From the NCBI GenBank assembly GCA_016204905.1, contig JACQJU010000087.1:1-6965 (forward strand): DNA of 6,965 nucleotides, in the 5' to 3' direction. The notes beneath the pieces were generated by a model. It made no database searches. It saw nothing but the letters and a program-made list of their open reading frames with translations, and had not been told where the DNA came from. Origin of the DNA: Candidatus Gottesmanbacteria bacterium. GTDB taxonomy: Bacteria; Patescibacteriota; Microgenomatia; 2-02-FULL-39-11. The translations under genes were made by a program, and so were the position numbers. Positions 1 to 5,582 of the stretch are shown in pieces (position 1 is the stretch's first letter; every line of letters begins with the position of its first letter).

Positions 1-129
1 AATTTCTAATTATTCTAATTCCTGCCTGCCGGCAGGCAGGTCTAATTGACCTAAACAAATCCCAATTTCTAATATTTAGTCATTGGGTATTATTTAGAAA
101 TTAGGTCAATTAGGTTAATTAGGTCAATT
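1..129. repeat. Inverted CTAA/TTAG array element, copy 1 (downstream of secY)
   Basis: The right end is a 9-bp tandem array: AGGTCAATT (103-111), AGGTTAATT (112-120), AGGTCAATT (121-129), touching the first base of the secY stop triplet. A 13-bp perfect stem joins 42-54 (CTAATTGACCTAA) to 101-113, with an inner 6-bp stem CCCAAT (61-66) / ATTGGG (82-87). Positions 1-20 match 3266-3285 exactly and 41-70 match 3286-3315 with two differences, so this is a second copy of the rpsH-rplF element. The left boundary is cut off by the window. No U-tract supports calling it the operon terminator. Confidence 0.88.
21..40. repeat. 20-bp perfect GC-rich palindrome inserted in the secY-downstream element
   Basis: CCTGCCTGCCGGCAGGCAGG equals its own reverse complement and contains tetranucleotide repeats (CCTG / CAGG). 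It interrupts the AT-rich element exactly: removing it restores the sequence seen at 3266-3300. No target-site duplication is visible at the edges. From memory, similar CCTGCC/GGCAGG palindromes are common in intergenic sequence of Patescibacteria; a genome search would be needed to show that here. Confidence 0.9.
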
Positions 130-1415
130 TACTTTAGGAATCCTTCATAACTTCTGGTTAATAGTTGAGATTCGATTTGCTTGACTGTCTCTAAGACGAC
201 AGAAACAACTATCAAGATCCCTGTGCCGCCAATAGTCAATGAAGCAATTCCACTAAAGCGCTGGGCAAGAGAAGGCATGACGGCGATGGTGCCCAAAAAT
301 ATGGCTCCGGCTAGCGTAATCCTGGTTAAAATATAATTCAAATAGTTGGCGGTAGGAGATCCGGGACGAATACCAGGGATAAAACCGCCGTATTTTTGGA
401 CCTCGCCTGCTATTTTTTGGGGATTAAATGTAACTGCGGTATAGAAATAAGTAAATCCGACGACTAATAAAAAGTAGAAGACATTATACAAAATACCCTG
501 AGTACTGAATATAAAAACAACAGACCTGGCAATACCACTAATAATGGGATTGGGTATCTGTTCTATAAATCTGCCAAAAAGAGAGGGTAATAAGACTATA
601 GAAACGGCAAAGATGATGGGAATAACGCCTGCTTGGTTGAGACGTAGCGGTAGATAAGAAGATGAACCTCCATACATCTTGTTGCCTCTTATCCTCTTGG
701 CGTAAGTAACTGGTATTTGTCTGACCGCTTCGTTGATAAAAACTATTCCGGCTACTACCAACAGTCCGACAATGCCAAAGATGATAATATTGAAAAATGA
801 TTCCTGATTGACGATATTGGCGGTTTGACCCAAAACTACTGGCAATCTGCCGACAATTCCGGCAAAGATAATAAGGGAAATACCATTACCGATGCCAAAC
901 TCAGAAATCAACTCACCAAGCCACATAAGAAGTATCGTGCCGGCAGTCATAGTGATGATCATAGTAAGAAGAGTCAGGGGGGGAAGGTTGTCGATAACTC
1001 CTTGGCTACGAAGAAGGGCGTACATACCGATTGACTGTAGAGCAGATAAGGGGATTGTAAGAAATCTAGTATATTGATTGATTTTTTCCCGGCCAAATTC
1101 TCCTTCTTTGGATAGTGCCTCAAGTTTGGGAAAAACCATGGTCAGAAGCTGGAGAATAATGGAGGCATTGATATAGGGATTAAGTCCTAATGCCATGACC
1201 GAAAAATTGATCAGAGTGCCACCGGAGAAAATATCCAAAAGCCCCAAAAATTCGCTTTGCTCAAATAGCGCTTTTAAGCGTCCTATATCAACTCCGGGTA
1301 TGGGTATATGAGCAAAGAGACGGAAGACAAAAAATATAAAAGCAGTAAAGAGTATTTTCTTTCTGATTTCTCGGCTTTTGAAGGCATTTATAATCGGCGA
1401 GAGAATTTTGTCCAT
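129..1415 (-). CDS. secY: Protein translocase subunit SecY
   Basis: SecY is the pore-forming subunit of the SecYEG channel in the cytoplasmic membrane. The 428-residue product is full length, with about ten hydrophobic segments at roughly 22-39, 70-93, 116-136, 147-168, 176-193, 208-227, 264-282, 305-328, 363-383 and 394-411. Family landmarks include FRLFAHIPIPG (31-41), the plug and second helix GGTLINFSVMALGLNPYINASII (65-87), LGELISEFGIGNGISLIIFAG (166-186), EAVRQIPVTYAKR (229-241) and LRLNQAGVIPIIFA (257-270). The cytosolic loop FNPQKIAGEVQKYGGFIPGIRPG (330-352) contains the conserved arginine (R350) needed for SecA-driven export. It starts 9 nt after rplO with no Shine-Dalgarno. The repeat at 1-129 touches its stop. 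The usual followers (adk, map, infA) would lie beyond the window. Confidence 0.98.
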   Translation of the reverse strand: MDKILSPIINAFKSREIRKKILFTAFIFFVFRLFAHIPIPGVDIGRLKALFEQSEFLGLLDIFSGGTLINFSVMALGLNPYINASIILQLLTMVFPKLEALSKEGEFGREKINQYTRFLTIPLSALQSIGMYALLRSQGVIDNLPPLTLLTMIITMTAGTILLMWLGELISEFGIGNGISLIIFAGIVGRLPVVLGQTANIVNQESFFNIIIFGIVGLLVVAGIVFINEAVRQIPVTYAKRIRGNKMYGGSSSYLPLRLNQAGVIPIIFAVSIVLLPSLFGRFIEQIPNPIISGIARSVVFIFSTQGILYNVFYFLLVVGFTYFYTAVTFNPQKIAGEVQKYGGFIPGIRPGSPTANYLNYILTRITLAGAIFLGTIAVMPSLAQRFSGIASLTIGGTGILIVVSVVLETVKQIESQLLTRSYEGFLK

Positions 1416-1424
1416 AAAAAGATG

Positions 1425-1856
1425 TTAGGCAACTTCTACTTTTCCTCCAGCTTTTTTTATTTTCTTTTCGGCGCCATGAGAGGTGGGAAGTTTCACACTC
1501 AGAGGTATTTTTAGTTCTCCATCGCCTAATATTTTCACAAAATCGATATCTACATCTATAATATGATATTTCACCAAGCTTGCAATATCTACGATAGTGC
1601 CTTTGGGTAGAAGATTTAATAGTTTGACGTTTACTCCTAGGGCTTTGGGGTGGGATTTATTTCTATCTTTACCCCTTTTGAGGGGTAGTCTTCTTATTAT
1701 AGATTGCTGGCCGCCTTCAAAGCCTAGCTTTATTTTTCCTCTGGCTTTTTGGCCTTTGGTTCCGCGTCCGGCTGTCTTTCCTCTTCCCGAACCATGACCT
1801 CTACCTAATCTTTTTTTTGATCTTATGGTAGTTTTTGGTAATTGGTTAAGTTGCAT
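1425..1856 (-). CDS. rplO: 50S ribosomal protein L15
   Basis: L15 is a late-assembly large-subunit protein whose long basic N-terminal extension threads into 23S rRNA. The 143-residue product is normal length. The N-terminus carries the glycine/arginine-rich signature RLGRGHGSGRGKTAGRGTKGQKAR (16-39), then GFEGGQQSIIRRLPLKRG (45-62). The globular C-terminal domain ends GAEKKIKKAGGKVEVA. A good Shine-Dalgarno 5 nt upstream supports the start. It directly follows rpsE with no rpmD between, and ends 9 nt before secY. Confidence 0.98.
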   Translation of the reverse strand: MQLNQLPKTTIRSKKRLGRGHGSGRGKTAGRGTKGQKARGKIKLGFEGGQQSIIRRLPLKRGKDRNKSHPKALGVNVKLLNLLPKGTIVDIASLVKYHIIDVDIDFVKILGDGELKIPLSVKLPTSHGAEKKIKKAGGKVEVA

Positions 1857-1861
1857 ATTTG

Positions 1862-1866
1862 CTCCT
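1862..1866 (-). promoter_or_regulatory. Shine-Dalgarno site for rplO
   Basis: AGGAG on the coding strand lies 5 nt before the rplO ATG. Unlike the sites for rplR and rpsE it lies in non-coding sequence, in the spacer where rpmD would normally be. It fixes the rplO start. Confidence 0.85.
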
Positions 1867-1873
1867 ATTTAGA

Positions 1874-1891
1874 TCCTCATTTTCATGAGGA
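1874..1891 (-). other. 7-bp hairpin with GAAA tetraloop at the rpsE stop
   Basis: On the coding strand TCCTCAT and ATGAGGA pair perfectly (plus-strand 1885-1891 and 1874-1880) around the loop GAAA, a GNRA-type tetraloop. The rpsE TGA stop lies across the loop and stem. The rplO Shine-Dalgarno begins 7 nt downstream. There is no U-tract, so it is not a standard terminator. It may influence coupling between rpsE and rplO, but that is inference; a stem this short can also arise by chance. Confidence 0.55.
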
Positions 1892-2353
1892 CTGCTTAGC
1901 CTTTCGCAGTCTTTTTAAAGCCTCAAGTGTCGCATAGACATTGGAAGCCTGATTATCAGTACCCAGAATTTTTGAGACTATATTGTGGATACCGGCTGCT
2001 TCGACTACGGCTCTGACTGCACCACCTGCCCTAATACCTGTTCCTGGGGGAGCGGGTTTTAGGAGTATTTTGGCTGCTCCTACTTTTATCCTGATCTCGT
2101 GAGGGATGCTAGTACCCTTCATGGGCACTGTTATCAAGTGTTTTTTAGCATAACTAGAACCTTTTCTCACGGCTGAGGAAACATCGGGAGCTTTGCCCAA
2201 GCCCACTCCCACCCGGCCTTTTTTGTCACCTACTACGACGAGAACTGAAAAGCCAATTTTGTTGCCTCCAGTGGTTTTTTTGGAAACCCTATTTACTTGG
2301 ACGATTTTCTCATCAAACTCGGGATTGACTCCGGATACACTGTAGCTAGCCAT
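1883..2353 (-). CDS. rpsE: 30S ribosomal protein S5
   Basis: S5 sits on the solvent side of the small subunit near the mRNA entry and contributes to decoding fidelity. The 156-residue product is complete and a little shorter than E. coli S5. The N-terminal double-stranded-RNA-binding-like domain shows VQVNRVSKKTTGGNKIGFSVLVVVGDKKGRVGVGLGKA (18-55). The C-terminal domain shows IPHEIRIKVGAAKILLKPAPPGTGIRAGGAVRAVVEAAGI (83-122). The start overlaps the rplR stop by one base. The gene ends in TGA inside a short hairpin. Only 26 nt follow before rplO, so rpmD (L30), normally located here, is absent. Confidence 0.98.
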   Translation of the reverse strand: MASYSVSGVNPEFDEKIVQVNRVSKKTTGGNKIGFSVLVVVGDKKGRVGVGLGKAPDVSSAVRKGSSYAKKHLITVPMKGTSIPHEIRIKVGAAKILLKPAPPGTGIRAGGAVRAVVEAAGIHNIVSKILGTDNQASNVYATLEALKRLRKAKQSS

Positions 2354-2694
2354 TAGAAAATAAGACCTCCCTCTCTGGCACCTTCGGCCAGCGCTTTTAC
2401 CCTACCATGATATTTATAACTTCCTCGATCAAATATGACTTCTTTTAGACCTTTTTTTGCTGCTTTTTGGGCTAATTGGGTGCCTAACTTTTTGATCTGA
2501 TCCATTGGCGTCTGGCCAGATGATGCTTTTTGAGTTTTTAGTGCAAAAAGAGTTATTCCTTTGTTGTCATCGATAATCTGAGCATATAAATATTTGTTGG
2601 AGCGGTGGACACTCAGTCTCGGCTTGGATCCTAGGGCAAATCTTCCTCTGGTTCTTTTTGCTCTTCTTAGTTTACTTATCAATTTTTTATTCAT
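2353..2694 (-). CDS. rplR: 50S ribosomal protein L18
   Basis: L18 binds 5S rRNA together with L5 and helps attach it to the central protuberance. The product has 113 residues, within the usual range. It has a basic N-terminus (KLISKLRRAKRTRGR), the segment KPRLSVHRSNKYLYAQIIDD (24-43), and the diagnostic C-terminal block VIFDRGSYKYHGRVKALAEGAREGGL (86-111). The start lies 2 nt after the rplF stop and has a strong Shine-Dalgarno 8 nt upstream. Its TAA overlaps the rpsE ATG by one base (TAATG), a classic coupled junction. Confidence 0.98.
   Translation of the reverse strand: MNKKLISKLRRAKRTRGRFALGSKPRLSVHRSNKYLYAQIIDDNKGITLFALKTQKASSGQTPMDQIKKLGTQLAQKAAKKGLKEVIFDRGSYKYHGRVKALAEGAREGGLIF
2365..2371 (-). 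promoter_or_regulatory. Shine-Dalgarno site for rpsE, inside the end of rplR
   Basis: GGGAGGT on the coding strand lies 11 nt before the rpsE ATG, within the final codons of rplR. It is the same 7-mer used by rplR, though the spacing is longer than ideal. Confidence 0.7.
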
Positions 2695-2696
2695 AG

Positions 2697-3257
2697 TTAT
2701 TTACCTCCCGGTGCACCTCCTAGGGCTTTGGTGGCTTTTCCGGCTTTTTTGCGTACTATTTCGCCTAAATATTTGATACCTTTACCTTTGTACGGTTCTG
2801 GCGGCTTATATCTTCTTATTTTAGCAGCTTCTTCACCAACTAGATATTTATCAATTCCTGAGACAGTAATTTTGTTATCAGAAACAACAAATGTTATAGC
2901 GGGGGGGGCAATAATCTTGATGGGGTGAGAAAATCCAAGTGAAAGGGTCAGAGTAGCTCCATCGCTCTGGGCTCTAAATCCGACTCCGACTAATTCTAAA
3001 CTTTTGGTCCAAAGAGTAGTAACCCCGACGAGGGCATTTTGGATGAGAGTTCTGTTGAGACCGCTTAAGGCAGAAAGTTTGGCCGTTTTAGATTGGGCAT
3101 GGACCATAATTTGGCCATTTTCTTGACTTACGCTCAAGCCTTTTTCGATTTTGACACTACTTTTGCCTTTGGGACCTACTACCTCGATAACACCATCTTT
3201 CTGGTTTATAGTAACACCTGGGGGTATTTGAATTGGTTTTAAGCCTATTCTTGACAT
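2697..3257 (-). CDS. rplF: 50S ribosomal protein L6
   Basis: L6 binds 23S rRNA near the factor-binding site and sarcin-ricin loop, and has two similar alpha/beta domains. The 186-residue product is slightly longer than the typical 177-180 because of a glycine-rich tail. It starts MSRIGLKPIQIP, has EVVGPKG in the first domain, SLELVGVGFRA (86-96) and GFSHPI (108-113) at the domain junction, and the family signature IDKYLVGEEAAKIRRYKPPEPYKGKGIKY (135-163). The ATG follows the rpsH-rplF repeat element, with AT-rich sequence (TTAATATAT) and no Shine-Dalgarno. The last codons (GGGAGGTAAATAA) double as the ribosome binding site of rplR. Confidence 0.98.
   Translation of the reverse strand: MSRIGLKPIQIPPGVTINQKDGVIEVVGPKGKSSVKIEKGLSVSQENGQIMVHAQSKTAKLSALSGLNRTLIQNALVGVTTLWTKSLELVGVGFRAQSDGATLTLSLGFSHPIKIIAPPAITFVVSDNKITVSGIDKYLVGEEAAKIRRYKPPEPYKGKGIKYLGEIVRKKAGKATKALGGAPGGK
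2703..2709 (-). promoter_or_regulatory. Shine-Dalgarno site for rplR, inside the end of rplF
   Basis: GGGAGGT on the coding strand lies 8 nt before the rplR ATG. It is made of the last Gly-Gly codons of rplF, so the rplF glycine-rich tail and the rplR ribosome binding site share bases. It confirms the rplR start. Confidence 0.85.
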
Positions 3258-3265
3258 ATATATTA

Positions 3266-3367
3266 AATTTCTAATTATTCTAATTTCTAATTGACCTAAA
3301 TAAATCCTAATTTCTTAATTTATTTAGAATTAGGTCAATTAGGTTAATTAGGTTAATTAGATTAATT
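3266..3367. repeat. Inverted CTAA/TTAG array element, copy 2 (rpsH-rplF spacer)
   Basis: The right half is a clean 9-bp tandem array: AGGTCAATT (3332-3340), AGGTTAATT (3341-3349), AGGTTAATT (3350-3358), AGATTAATT (3359-3367). The left half has the inverted word CTAA at 3271, 3280, 3287 and 3296. A 13-bp perfect stem joins CTAATTGACCTAA (3287-3299) to its complement (3330-3342). The element is a second copy of the one at 1-129. Over the left 50 positions the two differ at only two bases, apart from an inserted palindrome in the other copy. No gene fits in this 114-nt spacer. Confidence 0.88.
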
Positions 3368-3371
3368 TCTC

Positions 3372-3764
3372 TTACCATACTTTGCATATGATCTCTCCTC
3401 CGATACCTTTTTTCTTGGCTTCTTTGCCAGTCATGATACCAAGAGGAGTGGATAAGACAACCTCACCCATGCCACTTAGTATCGTGGGAATATCTTTTTT
3501 GCTAGTATAGACTCTGACTCCCGGCTTGCTGACTCTTTCAACACCGAGGAGTTTGGCTCCTTCTTTGTTGTAAGAGAGTGTAACTGTAAGAGATTTCTTC
3601 ACACCAGTGTTTTCTATCTTGATATCTTTGATAAAGCCGGACTTAGCCAGAACATTACCTAAATTTTCTTTTACTTTGGAATAGGGAATTTCCACGGTTT
3701 TTAACCTGGCTAGATAACCATTTTTGATACGTATAAGCATATCACCCAAGGGATCTGTCATCAT
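3372..3764 (-). CDS. rpsH: 30S ribosomal protein S8
   Basis: S8 binds the central domain of 16S rRNA. In E. coli it also represses translation of its own operon by binding spc mRNA; no matching operator was recognised here. From the chosen start it has 130 residues, the usual length. Visible motifs are DPLGDMLIRIKNG (4-16), KSGFI (41-45) and the signature STPLGIMTGKEAKKKGIGGEIICKVW (105-130). Two adjacent ATGs (3764 and 3761) are both plausible and differ by one Met. The frame stays open upstream to an ATG at 3878, but that would add 38 unrelated residues inside rpsN, so I reject it. The upstream bases contain CCTCC, which is anti-Shine-Dalgarno-like, rather than a purine-rich site, so coupling to rpsN is likely. 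Confidence 0.97.
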   Translation of the reverse strand: MMTDPLGDMLIRIKNGYLARLKTVEIPYSKVKENLGNVLAKSGFIKDIKIENTGVKKSLTVTLSYNKEGAKLLGVERVSKPGVRVYTSKKDIPTILSGMGEVVLSTPLGIMTGKEAKKKGIGGEIICKVW

Positions 3765-3771
3765 AATATAT

Positions 3772-3957
3772 TTACCAGGAGGCTTTGATAACGCCTGGTA
3801 GTTCTCCTTTATGTGCCAACTCTCTAAAACAGAGTCGACAAATTCCGAATTGACGCATAAATCCACGTGCCCTGCCACAAAGACTGCATCTATTGCGGTG
3901 TCTTACTTTATATTTTTGCTTGTGATGAAATTTGACTATATCTGATGTTTTGGCCAT
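3772..3957 (-). CDS. rpsN: 30S ribosomal protein S14, zinc-binding type
   Basis: S14 sits in the head of the small subunit near the A site and is a late-assembling protein. At 61 residues this is the short zinc-binding form (type Z), as opposed to the roughly 100-residue cysteine-free form. Cysteines C24, C27, C40 and C43 make two CxxC pairs in CSLCGRARGFMRQFGICRLC, followed by the usual FRELAHKGELPGVIKASW ending. The ATG is preceded by repeat sequence (AACTAAA) with no Shine-Dalgarno. rpsH starts 7 nt after its TAA. Confidence 0.98.
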   Translation of the reverse strand: MAKTSDIVKFHHKQKYKVRHRNRCSLCGRARGFMRQFGICRLCFRELAHKGELPGVIKASW

Positions 3958-3960
3958 TTT

Positions 3961-4036
3961 AGTTAATTAGATAGTTAGACATTTAGACAATTAGTAGGTT
4001 TTTCCTAATTAACTAATTGACTAATTATCTAACTAA
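3961..4036. repeat. Inverted 8-bp tandem arrays (rplE-rpsN spacer)
   Basis: On the plus strand four 8-bp units run AGTTAATT, AGATAGTT, AGACATTT, AGACAATT (3961-3992), followed by AGTAGG. After a short T-rich turn the inverted units run CTAATTAA, CTAATTGA, CTAATTAT, CTAACTAA (4005-4036). The two halves are imperfect reverse complements and can fold into a long AT-rich quasi-hairpin. The right end covers the last codon and TAG stop of rplE. The left end comes within 3 nt of the rpsN start codon. The period is 8 here, against about 9 in the other spacers. Confidence 0.85.
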
Positions 4037-4581
4037 CTCTTCATCTTTTTAAAAGGTACTCCTAATTTTTCTAACAATTTTTTGGTTTGTTCTTTACTGC
4101 TCCCGGTGGTAACGATGGTAACTTCTAATCCTCTTATTTTATCAATTTTGGAGTATTCTATTTCTGGAAAGACTATCTGCTCGGAGAATCCAAAAGTAAA
4201 ATTACCTCGGCCATCAAAGCTTTTATCATCTACTCCCCTAAAATCTCTTATCCTAGGAAGAACAATATTAATCAGTTTTTCTAAAAAGTCAAACATCCTC
4301 TTGCCCCTCAGAGTGACTTTGAGGCCGATGGTGTCTCCTTTTTGGAGTTTAAATGTAGCGATAGCCCGGCTTGCAACTGTTTTGGCAGGCTTTTGGCCGG
4401 AAATAGCAGATAGTTGATCAGACATAATATCGATGACCTTTTTGTTCCCTAGAGCTTCACCTAAGCCCGTATTTAAAACTATTTTTTGCAGCCTCGGAAC
4501 TGCAAAAATATTTTTTAGTTTTAGTTCTTTTTGCAAATCTTTCAAAATAGTATCTTTGTATTTTTGTTGTAATTTGGCCAT
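4033..4581 (-). CDS. rplE: 50S ribosomal protein L5
   Basis: L5 binds 5S rRNA and lies in the central protuberance, contacting P-site tRNA and forming intersubunit bridge B1b with S13. From the chosen ATG it has 182 residues, normal for the family (about 179-187). Diagnostic stretches are GQKPAKTVASRAIATFKL, GLKVTLRGKRMFDFLEKLINIVLPRIRDFRG, SFDGRGNFTFGFSEQIVFPEIEYSKIDKIRG and a final basic tail. An in-frame ATG at 4602 would add MRGKDII and overlap rplX by 19 nt. I prefer 4581 because MAKLQQKYKD matches the family start and it lies 2 nt after the rplX stop. A weak GAGGG (plus 4594-4598) lies 12 nt upstream. The stop is TAG, inside the next repeat array. Confidence 0.97.
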   Translation of the reverse strand: MAKLQQKYKDTILKDLQKELKLKNIFAVPRLQKIVLNTGLGEALGNKKVIDIMSDQLSAISGQKPAKTVASRAIATFKLQKGDTIGLKVTLRGKRMFDFLEKLINIVLPRIRDFRGVDDKSFDGRGNFTFGFSEQIVFPEIEYSKIDKIRGLEVTIVTTGSSKEQTKKLLEKLGVPFKKMKS

Positions 4582-4583
4582 AA

Positions 4584-4889
4584 TTATATCTTTCCCTCGC
4601 ATTTGCGGCAGATTCTTATTTTTTTATCACCATCTAGCTTGTAGCCTACTCTCGTAGGTTTGTGACATTTGGGGCAGATAAGAGCGATATTAGAAACAGG
4701 TAGAGGACGACTAAAATCTATAATCCCCCCTTTGTCTTTCTCGCTTCTTTTTTTCAGGTGTCTCTTGAAAGTATTAAGTCCAGGCAAGAAAACTTTTTGG
4801 CCGTCGGCAAATAAACGCTCGATTTTGCCGCGTTTGCCGATATCTTTGCCTGCAGTCACGATGACTTCGTCACCTTTTTTTAGCTTCAT
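4584..4889 (-). CDS. rplX: 50S ribosomal protein L24, zinc-ribbon form
   Basis: L24 is an assembly-initiating protein of the large subunit that binds the 5' domain of 23S rRNA. An N-terminal KOW motif is visible (KKGDEVIVTAGKDIGKRGKIERLF, 4-27), then GLNTFKRHLKK. The C-terminal half keeps two CxxC pairs, C72/C75 and C94/C97, around KPTRVGYKLDGDKKIR. This suggests a zinc-binding form, as in some bacterial lineages; E. coli and Bacillus L24 lack these cysteines. Length (101) is normal. AAGG abuts the ATG directly, too close for standard Shine-Dalgarno use, but the N-terminus MKLKKGDEV fits the family. It ends 2 nt before rplE. Confidence 0.97.
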   Translation of the reverse strand: MKLKKGDEVIVTAGKDIGKRGKIERLFADGQKVFLPGLNTFKRHLKKRSEKDKGGIIDFSRPLPVSNIALICPKCHKPTRVGYKLDGDKKIRICRKCEGKI

Positions 4890-4890
4890 C

Positions 4891-4922
4891 CTTAAGTTAC
4901 TTAAGTCACTTAAGTGACTTAA
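4891..4922. repeat. 9-bp tandem array with a 22-bp perfect palindrome (rplN-rplX spacer)
   Basis: The 29-nt spacer is essentially three 9-bp units: CTTAAGTTA (4891-4899), CTTAAGTCA (4900-4908) and CTTAAGTGA (4909-4917), then a partial CTT. Positions 4901-4922 form a 22-bp perfect palindrome centred between 4911 and 4912, with half-site TTAAGTCACTT. It includes the rplN stop codon. In the transcript it can form a hairpin that would sequester the stop region. The rplX ATG follows almost directly after the array. Confidence 0.9.
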
Positions 4923-5293
4923 TAGACCTCCTCTGCCATACTGACAATCTTGTTAAAGCCCAAGTCTTTGAGTTCTCTTCCTACGGGCCCGAAAATTCTT
5001 GTTCCTTTGGGATTTTTATCTTTTGGGTTGTCTATGACCACGGCGGCATTGTCATCAAATCTGATGTAGGAACCGTCTTTTCTTCTATTACCTTTGCGGG
5101 TTCTGATGAGAACTGCTTTGACTTTTTCATGTTTTTTAACCATGCCTTCGGGATCGGCTTTTTTGACGACAGCAGTGACAATATCTCCGATAAAAGCCAA
5201 TTTTTTATTGCCGCGACCATGAACTTGGATGACGGACATGTAATGAGCCCCGGTATTGTCGGCAACTGTCAAAATACTTCTTAACTGTATCAT
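4919..5293 (-). CDS. rplN: 50S ribosomal protein L14
   Basis: L14 binds 23S rRNA at the subunit interface, where it contacts 16S helix 14 and is the docking site of the silencing factor RsfS. The 124-residue product is within a few residues of the usual 122. Visible signatures are MIQLRSILTVADNTGA (1-16), GDIVTAVVKKA (36-46), RRKDGSYIRFDDNAAVVID (70-88) and GTRIFGPVGREL (97-108). It starts 1 nt after the rpsQ stop. The bases upstream (GTAAAGAAAAAATAAT) hold no clear Shine-Dalgarno, so initiation may rely on coupling to rpsQ. Its TAA stop lies inside a 22-bp palindrome shared with the following spacer. Confidence 0.98.
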   Translation of the reverse strand: MIQLRSILTVADNTGAHYMSVIQVHGRGNKKLAFIGDIVTAVVKKADPEGMVKKHEKVKAVLIRTRKGNRRKDGSYIRFDDNAAVVIDNPKDKNPKGTRIFGPVGRELKDLGFNKIVSMAEEVY

Positions 5294-5294
5294 A

Positions 5295-5582
5295 TTATTT
5301 TTTCTTTACATTAATCGGATCCTTCAGCTTGAGAGCTTCAGGATGAACTTGGGAATTTTCTCCCAAGTTCACCTTGTAGAATTTTTCTTTCGAGATCGGA
5401 CGAGTTGGTCTGATTTCGACAACTTGCCCCATCGTAAGCTCGCCTTCATAGTGAGCTTTGTATTTTTTGGTACGTCTGACTCTTTTTTTGTACAAAGGAT
5501 GGGCAAAAGATCGCTCGATTTCGACTAACGCAGTTTTGGGACTTTTGAGCGATACGACCTTGCCTTGCAATATCTTAGCCAT
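5295..5582 (-). CDS. rpsQ: 30S ribosomal protein S17
   Basis: S17 is an OB-fold protein that binds 16S rRNA early in small-subunit assembly. The family core is clear: LQGKVVSLKSPKTALVEIER at the N-terminus, HPLYKKRVRRTKKYKAH at 28-44, then GQVVEIRPTRPISKEKFYKV. At 95 residues it is somewhat longer than the usual 80-90 because of a C-terminal tail after about residue 72 ending in KKK. The start overlaps the end of rpmC by 8 nt. AAAGGA (plus-strand 5592-5597) lies 9 nt upstream inside rpmC and supports this ATG. The TAA stop is 1 nt from the rplN ATG. Confidence 0.97.
   Translation of the reverse strand: MAKILQGKVVSLKSPKTALVEIERSFAHPLYKKRVRRTKKYKAHYEGELTMGQVVEIRPTRPISKEKFYKVNLGENSQVHPEALKLKDPINVKKK

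Noticed and set aside
1..128. Rho-independent terminator after secY
   Set aside because: There is a strong stem and a GC palindrome, but no U-tract follows either on the transcribed strand, and the same element occurs inside the operon. The operon normally continues past secY.
1883..1885. TGA at the end of rpsE as a recoded glycine (code 25)
   Set aside because: The protein is already full length at this TGA, and none of the fourteen genes has an internal TGA, so the standard code fits.
3332..3367. CRISPR-like or direct-repeat array
   Set aside because: The units are 9 bp, contiguous and degenerate, with no spacers and no cas genes.
3765..3878. N-terminal extension of S8 from an ATG at 3878
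   Set aside because: It would add 38 residues that overlap rpsN in another frame and do not look like S8. The family start lies at the MMTDPLGDML stretch.
4082..4417. Plus-strand open frame of 111 codons opposite rplE
   Set aside because: It lies wholly antisense to a certain ribosomal gene, resembles no family I know, and has low-complexity composition typical of an antisense shadow.
4582..4602. Upstream ATG for rplE adding seven residues
   Set aside because: It overlaps rplX, and the added residues are not typical of L5. MAKLQQKYKD at 4581 fits the family better.
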